A stretch of DNA of 64,000 nt from Hyphomicrobium sp. CS1GBMeth3 (GTDB taxonomy: Bacteria > Pseudomonadota > Alphaproteobacteria > Rhizobiales > Hyphomicrobiaceae). The position numbers were made by a program, and so were the translations under genes. The number at the start of each line of letters is the position of its first letter. Position 1 is the stretch's first letter. The notes under the pieces are model-generated. The model was not told the DNA's origin, did not search any database, and saw only the letters and a program-made list of their open reading frames with translations. The DNA lies in NCBI RefSeq assembly GCF_900117455.1, contig NZ_FPHO01000003.1, forward strand, positions 1-64,000, in the 5' to 3' direction. Positions 17,300 through 28,288 of this stretch are shown one piece after another.

Positions 17300-17333
17300 A
17301 AAACAGAACGGCCGCGACACCGTCGCGGCCGTT
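17300..17333 (-). terminator. Intrinsic terminator after ftsH
   Basis: On the minus strand AACGGCCGCGAC, loop GGT, GTCGCGGCCGTT, then CTGTTTTG. The 12-base stem is perfect. It separates ftsH from folP. Confidence 0.8.
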
Positions 17334-17362
17334 GCGAACTTAAGCGAGCCTGTGCCTCAGCA

Positions 17363-19288
<1,926 letters not shown>

Positions 19289-19459
19289 CTGATTTCCCGA
19301 AAAAGCCGGCAACAGGGATGGAAGTGAGCCGGCTTGGATCCGCGTCTAATAACTGGAGTTTAAGATAGGTGCCGCACCTGAGTTTGCCAAGTTTAATGCC
19401 CCCGCCAGCACGAGAGATGACACGACAGCCTTCCCAACTCGTGAAGCGCGCGCCTTGAG

Positions 19460-20845
19460 CTAGCGCAACTCCCGCTTAAGCCCCAGAAATTCCGCACGGA
19501 AACGGTTGTCGCTGGGCGCGCCGGAAAGGCTCGGCACGGCAAGCAGACGCTCCTCCGCCCAGATCGAGGGCAGGCCAGCCGCCGCCCGCGCAGGAGGCCG
19601 GTCCTTGGGCGCAAGCCGCCCCCTAAGGGTTGCATAAGCTTGCAACCCCAGCGGCCGCACGACCACCGGCTCCATCGCCGCGGGCCCCTCCCGGGCCGCC
19701 ATCCCGACGCCGTCGTCGCCCGGCGCATCGGCTTCCGGCACCGCGTACCGGAGCCGGAACCGCATGTCCCATACCGCCTCGTCGCCCGGCGTCAGACGCA
19801 GCGTCCGGAGCGTATGGTGGCCGGGCTCACGGTAGAGGCGCAACGTCGTGCGACCCTGCGAGACGATGCAACCCGCGAGCGTCTGCGCCATGGGACGCCC
19901 CCGCGCGAGCGCCGCGACCAACGCTTCCACCTGAGACAGCTGTGCCGGCCGCGCCTCGCCCCCGAAGGCGCCAATCAGCCGCGCCAGAAGACGCACGCGG
20001 ATTTCCTCCGGCTCCGCCTCCCACGCAGCGCGCTCAAGCGAGCCATAGACGCCCCCATGCTCATCGACCAGCGTCCTGAGTTTCGCCTCGGTGACCTGAT
20101 CGAGCGCATCGCGCGCCCGCCAGAGCCGCGTGGCGCTGAGCGCCAGCTTGTCGTTCGAAAGGCCGAGCGCCACGAGATGATCGCGTGCCCCCCTGAGCCG
20201 CACGCGCTCGAAGTCGAGGCGCTCGTTGGAAGGATCGTCGATCCATGTGCTGCCAACCTCGCGCAGCATGGCGATGAGTGAAGCCTTGCTGAGCGCCAGC
20301 AGCGGTCGCACGAGCTGAACCGAGCCATCCGGCAACAGCGGCCGCACCGGCGCCATGCCGGCAAGACCGTCGAGACCGCTGCCGCGGCCGAGCCGCATCA
20401 GCAGCGTCTCCGCTTGATCGTCACGCGTGTGCGCCGTCACCACCGCCGCCGGCGTATCGGCGCGCGCATGCGCGACGAGCAGCGCGTAACGGGCTTCGCG
20501 CGCCCGCGCCTGCAACGCCGATCCCGGCTTGTTGCCGCCCCACACGAGTGTCGTATGCGAGAACCCCAGCGCCTTCGCCCGCTCGGCCACCCAATCCGCT
20601 TCGCGCGCCGAGCTCGCCCGCAGGCCATGATCGACCGTCGCAACGTCGAGCATCAGTCCGGCGGGTGCGCGCCCCGACGCCACCCATCGCGCGGCGAGCA
20701 CCATCAGCGCCATGCTATCAGACCCGCCAGAGACGGCGAGCACCGCGCGCTTGAAGGGCGCGAGAAGCGGGCCGAACAAAAGATCGAGATCCTGATCGTG
20801 CACGGTCAGCTCGTCCGAGACCCTCTCGGCCCCGGCGAGCCGCAT
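19460..20845 (-). CDS. tilS: tRNA(Ile)-lysidine synthase
   Basis: An N-type ATP pyrophosphatase of about 461 residues that lysidinylates C34 of tRNA-Ile(CAU). The PP-loop SGGSDSMAL is near residue 32, DHGLR follows in ATVDHGLRASSAREADWV, and HTRDDQAETLLMRLGRGSGLDGLAGM is the typical TilS motif. The C-terminal tRNA-binding region is weakly conserved, as usual. The start is uncertain: ATG at 20845 gives a normal N-terminus, while GTG at 20881 would add 12 residues. No strong ribosome-binding site is seen for either. It lies just downstream of cpoB. Confidence 0.95.
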   Translation of the reverse strand: MRLAGAERVSDELTVHDQDLDLLFGPLLAPFKRAVLAVSGGSDSMALMVLAARWVASGRAPAGLMLDVATVDHGLRASSAREADWVAERAKALGFSHTTLVWGGNKPGSALQARAREARYALLVAHARADTPAAVVTAHTRDDQAETLLMRLGRGSGLDGLAGMAPVRPLLPDGSVQLVRPLLALSKASLIAMLREVGSTWIDDPSNERLDFERVRLRGARDHLVALGLSNDKLALSATRLWRARDALDQVTEAKLRTLVDEHGGVYGSLERAAWEAEPEEIRVRLLARLIGAFGGEARPAQLSQVEALVAALARGRPMAQTLAGCIVSQGRTTLRLYREPGHHTLRTLRLTPGDEAVWDMRFRLRYAVPEADAPGDDGVGMAAREGPAAMEPVVVRPLGLQAYATLRGRLAPKDRPPARAAAGLPSIWAEERLLAVPSLSGAPSDNRFRAEFLGLKRELR

Positions 20846-20908
20846 GGCACGCTCAGAGCTTTTGCAATGAAACCCAGGCACGATCCCGGCGACCCCGCCA
20901 CCGATCGG

Positions 20909-21982
20909 TCACGGGCAGCCGATTCTCTGCCGCTCGCTGTCGGCCTTGGCCTTGATCTGCACAGGCGCATTGGGAAACTTCGAACCGACGCCACGCAGCG
21001 TCGCGCAAGCGTCCTGCCGCTTGCCGAGCTGGGCGAGCGACATGCCATGCTTGAGCTGCGCATCCGGTGCCTTGCTGCTCGAGCCATAAGCCGAGACGAC
21101 GAGATCGAACGCCTCGGCGGCATCGGCGTAGTTCCGCTGCACGTAGTGCGACTCGCCGAGCCAATAGAGCGCGTTCGGTGCCAGCGGATCCTGCGGATGG
21201 GATTTGAGGAAGTCTCGGAACCCGGCCTGCGCCGCGCCGTAGTCCTGCTGCAGTAGATAGCCATAAGCTGTCTCGTAGAGCTGCTTCGAGCTCATGCCAC
21301 CACCCGGCTCGATGGCGGCCAGCTGCCCACCGCCCGCCGCCGGCGGCAGCGACTCGGAGCCATAGGTCGGCGGCGGCGTCGGACCACCGTAGGTGGCCGG
21401 CGGCGGCGCACCGACGTTCGGTCCCGGTTGAGGAGGACCGAAACCGGCGCCCGGATCGTCGAGGCCCTGCGGCCCTGCGGTATCGGATGTCACGGTGGTG
21501 GAGCCGAAACGGCTCGCCTGAGGCGGCTCCTCGAACCCGCCGAGCTCCGACCTGCGCTGTGGCCCGCCGCCCGCGCGAAACTCCTGCGAAAGCTGCTCGA
21601 CCTGCGCGGTGAGCGCCCGGATCTGCGTTTCCAAGCTGTCGAGGCGCGCGCGATCTCCACCGCCGAGGCCTCCGCCACCGGCGTCGGAGCGAGCGGGCGC
21701 CGACACGGTGCCGCCCGTGCGCGCCAGCGATTCCAGCGTGCCGATCACGACCTGCAGATCGACGAGCTGGCCTTCGAGCTGCTCGACGCGCTCACGCAAT
21801 CCAGCATCGCCCCCGCCGGCGGGCCCCTTCTGCTGCGCCTTGCCTTGCGCGCCTTTGACCGTCGGCAACTCCTCGCTCACCACGCCCTGCGCCACGGCAC
21901 CGCCCGCGCCCCAGAGCAACGCGAGCATGAGGCACGCGGCCCCTCGCGCGGCACGCGCCGTCGGAACTGGCTTGGACTGCAT
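20909..21982 (-). CDS. cpoB: Tol-Pal system protein CpoB/YbgF
   Basis: A 357-residue periplasmic protein that coordinates the Tol machine with peptidoglycan synthesis at division. It has a signal peptide at 1-32 and a coiled coil at about 60-95 (GLRERVEQLEGQLVDLQVVIGTLESL), the YbgF trimerisation segment, with a second one near 115-140. A long Gly/Pro-rich linker follows, then the C-terminal TPR module (QLYETAYGYLLQQDYGAAQAGFRDFLKSHPQDPLAPNALYWLGESHYVQRNYADAAEAF). The start at 21982 has an AAGGAGGG. It is the last gene of the tol-pal series, where this family normally lies. Confidence 0.95.
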   Translation of the reverse strand: MQSKPVPTARAARGAACLMLALLWGAGGAVAQGVVSEELPTVKGAQGKAQQKGPAGGGDAGLRERVEQLEGQLVDLQVVIGTLESLARTGGTVSAPARSDAGGGGLGGGDRARLDSLETQIRALTAQVEQLSQEFRAGGGPQRRSELGGFEEPPQASRFGSTTVTSDTAGPQGLDDPGAGFGPPQPGPNVGAPPPATYGGPTPPPTYGSESLPPAAGGGQLAAIEPGGGMSSKQLYETAYGYLLQQDYGAAQAGFRDFLKSHPQDPLAPNALYWLGESHYVQRNYADAAEAFDLVVSAYGSSSKAPDAQLKHGMSLAQLGKRQDACATLRGVGSKFPNAPVQIKAKADSERQRIGCP

Positions 21983-22153
21983 GAGCGAAACGCCCTCCTT
22001 CGTTAGATCTTGAGGCAAAGCCTATCCCTGCACGGTTCCGGATGGAAGGCGACAGCCCATTCCGGCACCCCAAAAGGCACGCACGCTGTCCGCCCTCTGC
22101 CCACTCTTGTCAACTTGAACGACGTCCTTTCGAGGCCGCAGGCCACGGATGGC

Positions 22154-23206
22154 TTACTGCATCGGCGGCCGGCCTGGTCCGGGCTGGTCATCCCCGTCGG
22201 CGTGGCGCACGGGGCGAGTTTCGATACGGCGCATGAGCAGGATCGTCACCGCGCGCCGGTTCTGCGCCATGCACTCGGGGGCTGGGCAATCGGAGACGCG
22301 GCCTCCACCTCCCCGCCCGTAAGCAATGATCCGCTCCGCACCGACGCCCTCCGCGATTAAGCGGTCGCGCACGACGGCGGCGCGCTCCTCGGAGAGGCGC
22401 TGCACGTCCTCGTCCGACATCGCTCCATCGTCGGCATAGCCCTCGATGGCCACGTAGAGATTCGGAAAGCGGATCAGAAATCGCGCCTGAGCCTGTATGA
22501 CGCCACGAGCCCGCGAGCCGAGCCCCGCGTTGCCGGTCCCGAAGAACACGCGGTCTCCGGCATCGGAAAGAAACTGCCCGTCGACGGCAGGCGAAACGCG
22601 CGCACGCAAAAGCGCGGTAGGCGACACGGCCTGCGAGATCCCGGACAGCACCGACGCGCTATCCACTCCGCCATTCCTCGCCCGCGGCGTGGGTCCCGTG
22701 ACGCTGCTGCGCGCCGCGGGAATAGCCTGCGGCTCGCCTGTGACGCCTCGATAGATTTCGCCGAGCTGCTGGCGTGCAGCCCGCGCGCGCGCGCTTCCCG
22801 GATCTTGCGAGATCACCTGCTCGAAGAGCCGCTGCGCCTCCTCGCGACGGCCCGCTTCGAGAGCTGCGGTCCCGGCCTTATAGAGATCCTCAGCACTCTT
22901 CTCGGCGGACGGTTTGGAGCTCCACCCCGGGAAGAACCAGCTGCCGACGCCCTCATCGCTCTCGCGCCTGCGCTCGGGCACACCCTCGAGCGGGTCCACG
23001 ACGGAAAATCCATCGTGCGGTGTGTTGAGGTCGAATGGATGGGTGTTGTCGGGCAGATCGTTGAATCCAGCGCCATTTTGCGCCTGCGCCACGGCTGCAC
23101 CACAGAATGCCACGGCGGCAAACCCGCCGACCATTGCGCGCGCGCGCCAGTGTGATCGGATCGCCGTCTGAAGTCGCGGCGCGCATCCTATGCGCAAGCT
23201 TGGCAC
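22154..23206 (-). CDS. OmpA-domain periplasmic protein with a TPR-like unit, inside the tol-pal locus
   Basis: A 350-residue protein. The start is GTG at 23206, chosen for a GGGAG 7 bases upstream; it gives a long n-region before the signal-peptide core (MVGGFAAVAFCGAAVAQA). Residues about 90-145 contain one TPR-like helix pair (AEDLYKAGTAALEAGRREEAQRLFEQVISQDPGSARARAARQQLGEIYRG). The last 110 residues are an OmpA-C peptidoglycan-binding domain (LYVAIEGYADDG, LSEERAAVVRDRLIAEGVGAERIIAYGRGG) with the Asp and Arg that contact diaminopimelate retained. It resembles Pal but has no lipobox, so it is soluble periplasmic. It lies between pal and cpoB, which are usually adjacent. Confidence 0.85.
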   Translation of the reverse strand: MPSLRIGCAPRLQTAIRSHWRARAMVGGFAAVAFCGAAVAQAQNGAGFNDLPDNTHPFDLNTPHDGFSVVDPLEGVPERRRESDEGVGSWFFPGWSSKPSAEKSAEDLYKAGTAALEAGRREEAQRLFEQVISQDPGSARARAARQQLGEIYRGVTGEPQAIPAARSSVTGPTPRARNGGVDSASVLSGISQAVSPTALLRARVSPAVDGQFLSDAGDRVFFGTGNAGLGSRARGVIQAQARFLIRFPNLYVAIEGYADDGAMSDEDVQRLSEERAAVVRDRLIAEGVGAERIIAYGRGGGGRVSDCPAPECMAQNRRAVTILLMRRIETRPVRHADGDDQPGPGRPPMQ

Positions 23207-23411
23207 CCTAATCTCCCGCAATCGGATGAGCCAAACGCCTCTGTCGTCAAGACAAAAGCTGTGCGCTTCCAATACGGCCAAACTTTGCCAGGGGGTGGCC
23301 CGAAGGCGGGCAATACCGCGACCGGGAAATGACTGTGACAGCTTTGTTACGCTGCCTTAGGAGAGCGACCGCCAGCAACCGGCTCCGCTCCCTGAACCCT
23401 TAAGGGGCGCG

Positions 23412-23921
23412 TCAGGAGGCGACGCGGCTGTTTAGGACGGTCTGGGCGCGCCGGTTCTGAGACCAGCACGAGATGTCGTTACAGACGGCCACCGGACGCT
23501 CCTTGCCGTAGGAGATCGTGCGAATGCGATTCGGCGCCACGCCGTTCTGCGCCAGGAAGTTGCGCACCGAGGTTGCACGCCGGGCGCCCAGGGCGATGTT
23601 GTACTCGCGCGTGCCGCGCTCGTCGGCGTGACCCTCGATGGTGATGGTGAACTGCGCGTACTGGCGCAGCCACTGCGACTGCTTCTGCAGCGTGGCCTGC
23701 GCCTCGGGCGTCAGATCGCTACTGTCGGACGAGAAGTAAACGAGATCGCCGACGTTGACGGCAAAGTCACGGCTGGTGCCGGGCGTGATCGGTCCCCGCC
23801 CATCCGGCCCGAGTTGCGCATTGGGGTCGTTCTGGTTGTTGGCACAGCCGCCAAGACCCGCACCCGAGATCAGAAGAAGCAACGCGCAAGCGAAGCCGGA
23901 GGCCCGAAAAACAGCCGCCAT
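23412..23921 (-). CDS. pal: Peptidoglycan-associated lipoprotein Pal
   Basis: A 169-residue outer-membrane lipoprotein of the Tol-Pal complex. The lipobox LGGC at about residue 25 follows a hydrophobic segment. A short linker (NNQNDPNAQLGPDGRG) leads to the OmpA-C domain: VYFSSDSSDLTPEAQATL, ITIEGHADERGTREYNIALGARRATSVRNFL, IRTISYGKERPVAVCNDISCWSQNRRAQTVL. The peptidoglycan-contacting Asp and Arg are present, plus the C-x4-C pair common in alphaproteobacterial Pal. The start at 23921 is set by the signal. Confidence 0.98.
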   Translation of the reverse strand: MAAVFRASGFACALLLLISGAGLGGCANNQNDPNAQLGPDGRGPITPGTSRDFAVNVGDLVYFSSDSSDLTPEAQATLQKQSQWLRQYAQFTITIEGHADERGTREYNIALGARRATSVRNFLAQNGVAPNRIRTISYGKERPVAVCNDISCWSQNRRAQTVLNSRVAS

Positions 23922-24425
23922 CAATTTAATCCTTTCATCGGCTCTACGGGCGGCGCGTCGCTCACCGGAGCCTCGTAACTCCCCATGAAGGGACCTGATA
24001 CCTGAGCCTGAGTACAAAAATGTGGCCGGAACATCCGTGCGGCATAGATCCGCAGAGAAACAGCAGCCATTGCCAACTCAAGCCCGCGCGCGACAATTTT
24101 GGTTTTGCTATCCGGCCGAGGGCACGACGCATCGACTCGCGAGAAACCCCGCCGGCTCTGCAAAAGAGCATGCGCGAGGGCGCCGCGCACGACAAGGCGC
24201 GATTTGTGACAGTTGCATAATTGCCTGGGGAAACAGTGGCCGATCCGCCGCGGCTTCATGCGCGCAGCGAGGACGATATCTGCCCTGAAGAAACTCACGC
24301 CCTGCAAACAAAGCGACAAAAAGCCATGTACAAAAAAGAAAGAGCTGTCGCAGCATTCGCTGCGACAGCTCTAATCTCTTCAGAACAGTCCAGACCAAAG
24401 CCTGGACTGATCTCTGCCCGCTGTA
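23922..24425. other. Interval between pal and the small lipoprotein genes
   Basis: 504 bases with no convincing gene. It contains the terminator of the lipoprotein unit (24331-24371); the remaining roughly 400 bases must hold the pal promoter. This means pal is probably transcribed independently of tolB. Confidence 0.5.
24331..24371 (-). terminator. Intrinsic terminator after the tandem lipoprotein genes
   Basis: On the minus strand GAGCTGTCGCAGC, loop GAAT, GCTGCGACAGCTC (24342-24371), followed by TTTCTTTTTTG. The 13-base stem is perfect and the U-tract is strong. Confidence 0.9.
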
Positions 24426-24548
24426 TTAGCGAACGTCGACGACGGCCGGAGCCTCAACGCCGAGCTTCAGCGGAGCGGCCTCTTCACGACGGCAAGCGCC
24501 GAGAGCGACAGCAACGACAGCGGCAGCGAGAACGATAGCGCCCTTCAT
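24426..24548 (-). CDS. Tiny lipoprotein, copy 1 of a tandem pair
   Basis: A 40-residue protein with a lipobox LGAC at 16-19 after a hydrophobic stretch (IVLAAAVVAVA), so the mature lipopeptide is about 22 residues: CRREEAAPLKLG followed by VEAPAVVDVR. It resembles entericidin-type small lipoproteins in size, not in sequence. It shares 20 consecutive identical residues (about VVAVALGAC to KLG) with the protein encoded 41 bases upstream, so the two arose by tandem duplication. An AGGAGATACTACC precedes the ATG. The pair lies between tolB and pal. Confidence 0.75.
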   Translation of the reverse strand: MKGAIVLAAAVVAVALGACRREEAAPLKLGVEAPAVVDVR

Positions 24549-24589
24549 GGTAGTATCTCCTGTTGTGTCCCAAAGTGAAATTTCGGACG

Positions 24590-24724
24590 TTAGCGAGCCA
24601 CTTCCGTGGCAGTCGGAACCTCGGCGCCGAGCTTCAGCGGTGCCGCTTCTTCACGACGGCACGCACCGAGTGCAACAGCGACAACGGCAGCCGAGAGAAC
24701 AATCAGCCCCTTCACACCCTGCAT
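24590..24724 (-). CDS. Tiny lipoprotein, copy 2 of a tandem pair
   Basis: A 44-residue protein beginning MQGVKGLIVLSAAVVAVALGAC, with a lipobox LGAC at 19-22 and mature tail CRREEAAPLKLGAEVPTATEVAR. The transmembrane part and proximal tail match copy 1; the last 10 residues differ (AEVPTATEVAR against VEAPAVVDVR). An AGGAGATAAGACC precedes the ATG at 24724, nearly the same leader as copy 1, so the duplication included the ribosome-binding site. An in-frame extension to 24883 is not supported. Function unknown; outer-membrane anchoring is likely because residue +2 is Arg, not Asp. Confidence 0.75.
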   Translation of the reverse strand: MQGVKGLIVLSAAVVAVALGACRREEAAPLKLGAEVPTATEVAR

Positions 24725-24997
24725 GGTCTTATCTCCTGATGCTTGTTCGGCAACGAGCCGAATATTTGGGTACCGGCACGGCATGATTTGTTCAAGAACA
24801 GAGGGTAGAAGATCACTGTTTTCCACCCTCGTAGATGCGAAAATGCCACGCCGTTGTTGAGGCTCCACGGGCCGATGACGCACGACAAAACCGGCCCCGT
24901 AGAGCCTTGAGTCTCAACGCAAAACTGGATCGCCTTCCACGCAAGGCGCAGATGCAAGAATAGCCCCTTCAGGGTTAAGCGCGAGTAAACGAGCGCC

Positions 24998-26530
24998 TCA
25001 GTTGAGGAGCGGCGACCAGGCCGGATCCGAGGCGTACGAAGGGGTGCTCACGACTCGCTCGTTGTAGCCCGTGAGATCGACCGAATAGATTCGCGAACCG
25101 CCCTCCTCGCCCTGGCTCTCGCGGAAGAACATGAGCACGCGCCCGTTCGGGGCCCAGGTAGGCCCCTCATTGTGATACCCCTCGGTAAGAATACGCTCTC
25201 CCGAGCCGTCGGGGCGTATCACGCCGATCAGGAATCGCCCGGCGAGCTGCTTGGTGAAGGCGATGTAGTCACCGCGCGGCGACCAGACCGGCGTCGAGTA
25301 GCGCCCCTCGCCCATGCTGATCCGGCGCGGATTGGAGCCGTCCCGCCCCATCACGTAGAGCTGCTGGGTGCCTTCGCGGTCGGATTCGAACACGATGTAC
25401 TGCCCGTCCGGCGCATAGCTGGGGCCGGTATCCAGCGCCCCCGCCGACGTGAGCTGGCGCGACTGCCGAGTCCGAAGGTCCATCTCGTAGATATTGGAAT
25501 CGCCTCCGCTCTGCAGGCTCATGACCACCCGCTGACCGTCCGGCGAAAAGCGCGGCGCGAATGTCATGCCCGGAAACTCGCCGACAGCCTCGCGCTTGCC
25601 CGTCTCGAGGTTCATGAGGAACACGTGCGGCTGGTCCTTGGTGTAGGCCATGTACACGATCTCGCTCGCGACCGGATTGAATCGCGGCGTGAGCACGAGC
25701 TCCTGGCCTTGCGACAGCAGGCGCACGTTGGCCCCGTCCTGGTCCATGATCGCGAGACGCTTGATCCGCTTGGCCTTGGAGCCGGTCTCGTCGACGAACA
25801 CCACACGCGTGTCGAAGTAGCCCTTCTCACCCGTGAGCCGCTCATAGACCTGATCGGCGACGAGATGGCCGGCGCGACGCCAGTTCTGCGAGCCGGTGGT
25901 GAAGCGCTGCCCGGCGAGCTGCTTGCCGCTGGTCACGTCCCACAGCCGGAACTCCGATGTCAAACGCCCGTCGCCGCTGCGCGTGACGCGCCCCACGACC
26001 AGTGCCTCCGCGCCGATCTGGCGCCAGTCCGGGAAGCGCGGCAACGCGTTGACATCACTGATTCTTTCAAGGAACGACGCCGGATCGAGCGGCTGAAACA
26101 GACCCGAGCGCTCGAGATCCGCCATCAGCACCTGCGCCACGTCCTGAGCGAGCTTCGGATCATCGCCCGTAAAGGCCGGGATCGCGATCGGGATCGGTGC
26201 CACGACGCCCTGGCGCTGCGTACCGCGCAAGCCCTCTGAGCTGAAGCCGTCCTGGCCGCCGCCCTGATAGCCGCCAGGCGGTGGCCCCTGCGGAGGGGGA
26301 GGCGGCACGTCGTATCCTTGCTCGCGCAACTGATCTCCGAATCCGCCGCCGCCACCGCCGCCCGCAGGCGGGCGATAGGCGTCATCCGTCTGCGCGAAGG
26401 CCGGCGCCGCGGCAACCAGCAGCATCACGAGAAAGGCCAGGAGCGTGAGGAGCGCTGCCGGGTGGAGCATCCGGATCGGAGACATCCGAGCGGCGCGAAT
26501 GGGGGGAAGAGCTTCGGTCATTTCTCTCAT
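24998..26530 (-). CDS. tolB: Tol-Pal system beta-propeller protein TolB
   Basis: A protein of about 510 residues that links Pal to TolA in the periplasm. The signal region has an extended n-region, then [21 protein letters not shown]. Next come about 60 residues rich in Gly and Pro (a run of seven Gly, a run of five Pro), then the TolB N-terminal domain ([37 protein letters not shown]) and the six-bladed WD40-like propeller with [35 protein letters not shown] and [12 protein letters not shown] repeats. ATG at 26530 or 26521 are both possible. It follows tolA by 29 bases. Confidence 0.97.
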   Translation of the reverse strand: MREMTEALPPIRAARMSPIRMLHPAALLTLLAFLVMLLVAAAPAFAQTDDAYRPPAGGGGGGGFGDQLREQGYDVPPPPPQGPPPGGYQGGGQDGFSSEGLRGTQRQGVVAPIPIAIPAFTGDDPKLAQDVAQVLMADLERSGLFQPLDPASFLERISDVNALPRFPDWRQIGAEALVVGRVTRSGDGRLTSEFRLWDVTSGKQLAGQRFTTGSQNWRRAGHLVADQVYERLTGEKGYFDTRVVFVDETGSKAKRIKRLAIMDQDGANVRLLSQGQELVLTPRFNPVASEIVYMAYTKDQPHVFLMNLETGKREAVGEFPGMTFAPRFSPDGQRVVMSLQSGGDSNIYEMDLRTRQSRQLTSAGALDTGPSYAPDGQYIVFESDREGTQQLYVMGRDGSNPRRISMGEGRYSTPVWSPRGDYIAFTKQLAGRFLIGVIRPDGSGERILTEGYHNEGPTWAPNGRVLMFFRESQGEEGGSRIYSVDLTGYNERVVSTPSYASDPAWSPLLN

Positions 26531-26559
26531 CTTGCACTGAAATCGTGGCCGCCTCACGC

Positions 26560-27639
26560 CTACAGCATTTCGCGCGGGTCGAAATCCCAGATAATCGACC
26601 TCCAGGCCCAATATCTGTCGGGGGGAAGCGTAAACGGCGAGCAGGCTTTCACCGCGCGCACGGCCGCCTCCGCTGCAATCTGGTACACCGGACCGGACTG
26701 CGGCGCTTCGAGCGCCGGCTCGCCGTCGAGCGAGCCGTCCGGAAAGAGCCGCCAGCGCAGCGTGACCACCATGGTCTCGATGCCACCACCACCACCCGGC
26801 AGCTTCCAGCATTGCCTGAGCTGCGCGCTGATCTGCGCGCGCAGAAGGTCCTGCTCGCGCACCGAGAGCACGGGGGCATTTCCCTCGCGCGCACCCGCCG
26901 TCGGACCCGTGTAGTCCGTCGGGTTCATCGGCTCGCTCGCCGAATTGGGCGCGCCCTTGCGCGTCGGATCCTTGTCGAGCAGCGCCGCCAGCCGGTCGGC
27001 CTGCTGCTGCTTTTTCTTCTTGGCGTCTTCCTTGCGCTTCTGCTCGGCGAGCTTCTTCTTGCGCTCGGCTTCTTTTTTCTTTTTCGCGGCTTCTGCCTGC
27101 TTCTTTTTCTCCGCCTCGGCCTTCTTCTCTTCTTCGGCCTTGCGCTGCTCTTCTGCCTTCTTGGCCTCTTCCGCTTTCTTGGCTTCCTCGGCCTTCTTTT
27201 CTTCTTCAGCGCGCTTCATCTCGTCGGGCGTCGGGCCCGGCGGCTCGGGAGGCGGCAGCGTTGCGAGCTTCTCCGCAATCGGATCGGCCTTGGGCGGCGG
27301 CTCCTTTGCGGGCACCGGCGGTGGCGTCTCGGCGGCTTTCTTCTCAGGCTCGGGCTCCGGTGTCGGCTCGACCGGCAGCTCCGGCGCCACGATCGGCTTG
27401 GCCTTTTCGGCCTCGACCTTCGACACCTCGGGATTCGGATTTTCCTTGGCTTTCGCCTCGAGCTCGGTCGCGGTCGTGCTGCCCTTCTTGAGCGCCAGGA
27501 GATCGGACGGCGTGATCAGCGCCACCTCGATCGGCTCGGGCTCAGGCGCCTTCAGCGGTGGTGTCGATGCCATGGCAAGGTAGGCCCACACCAGCGCGCC
27601 AGCATGCAACAGGATGGAGACGGTCAGTCCGAACGGCAC
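26560..27639 (-). CDS. tolA: Cell envelope integrity protein TolA
   Basis: A 359-residue protein: one N-terminal TM helix (about 3-24, [20 protein letters not shown]), a Pro/Glu-rich segment, a long Lys/Ala/Glu coiled coil (about 140-225, repeats of [11 protein letters not shown] type) spanning the periplasm, and a C-terminal domain III (about 260-359: [47 protein letters not shown]). TolA transmits the proton-motive force from TolQR to TolB-Pal. The start is GTG at 27639. A 184-base gap separates it from tolR, longer than usual. Confidence 0.95.
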   Translation of the reverse strand: MPFGLTVSILLHAGALVWAYLAMASTPPLKAPEPEPIEVALITPSDLLALKKGSTTATELEAKAKENPNPEVSKVEAEKAKPIVAPELPVEPTPEPEPEKKAAETPPPVPAKEPPPKADPIAEKLATLPPPEPPGPTPDEMKRAEEEKKAEEAKKAEEAKKAEEQRKAEEEKKAEAEKKKQAEAAKKKKEAERKKKLAEQKRKEDAKKKKQQQADRLAALLDKDPTRKGAPNSASEPMNPTDYTGPTAGAREGNAPVLSVREQDLLRAQISAQLRQCWKLPGGGGGIETMVVTLRWRLFPDGSLDGEPALEAPQSGPVYQIAAEAAVRAVKACSPFTLPPDRYWAWRSIIWDFDPREML

Positions 27640-27823
27640 GGTCGAACCCCGTCGCTGTTGGATTGATCATCGACCCGGGCGAGAGAGCACCGACGCACAC
27701 ACGGCTGCACCGCCATCCGGAGAGCGGTGCCCACGCGCGCCTGTGCTCGCCTCTCTTGCATCCTGCCTTCGTCCTCGTACGGCCCGGCGGGCGGACGCCA
27801 TCCCAGGAGCCGCCCTATGCGGG

Positions 27824-28279
27824 CTATTGGGCCGCAGCCCCTTCCTCGACCTCGGTCACCAGCGACACCTTTTTGAACCCGCCGGCGCTGATTCGTCCCA
27901 TGACGCGCATCACCGTGCCGTAGGTGATCCCCTTGTCGCCGCGCACGAAGATCTGCTCGTCGACGCCGTTCTTGGCAATGGCCTTGAGCTTCTCCGAGAT
28001 CTCATCGAGCGGCACCTGCGTTTCGCCGATGAAAACATCACCGTTGGACGAAACCGAGACTGTCAGCGGCTCATGGTTGCTCTCGAGCTGCTTGCCCTGC
28101 GACTGCGGCAGCTCGATCGGCACGCCAACGGTGAGCAGCGGCGCGGCCACCATGAAGATGATGAGCAGCACCAGCATCACGTCCACGAACGGCGTGACGT
28201 TGATCTCGCTCATGGGCGCACTGCGTGAGCGCCGGCTGCGTCGCCGACCGCCTCCACTGGCTTTGATGCTCATCCCCAT
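27824..28279 (-). CDS. tolR: Tol-Pal proton channel subunit TolR
   Basis: A 151-residue ExbD/TolR protein. A basic N-terminus, then MSEINVTPFVDVMLVLLIIFMVAAPLL, the single TM helix with the essential Asp of the channel (FVDVMLVL). The periplasmic domain (VSSNGDVFIGETQVPLDEISEKL, VDEQIFVRGDKGITYGTVMRVMGRI) follows. It forms the stator with TolQ. It begins 9 bases after tolQ ends. Confidence 0.98.
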   Translation of the reverse strand: MGMSIKASGGGRRRSRRSRSAPMSEINVTPFVDVMLVLLIIFMVAAPLLTVGVPIELPQSQGKQLESNHEPLTVSVSSNGDVFIGETQVPLDEISEKLKAIAKNGVDEQIFVRGDKGITYGTVMRVMGRISAGGFKKVSLVTEVEEGAAAQ

Positions 28280-28288
28280 CGGAGGTCG

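Noticed and set aside
27000..27240. Purine-rich repetitive tract as a DNA repeat
   Set aside because: It is the Lys/Glu/Ala coiled-coil coding region of tolA.
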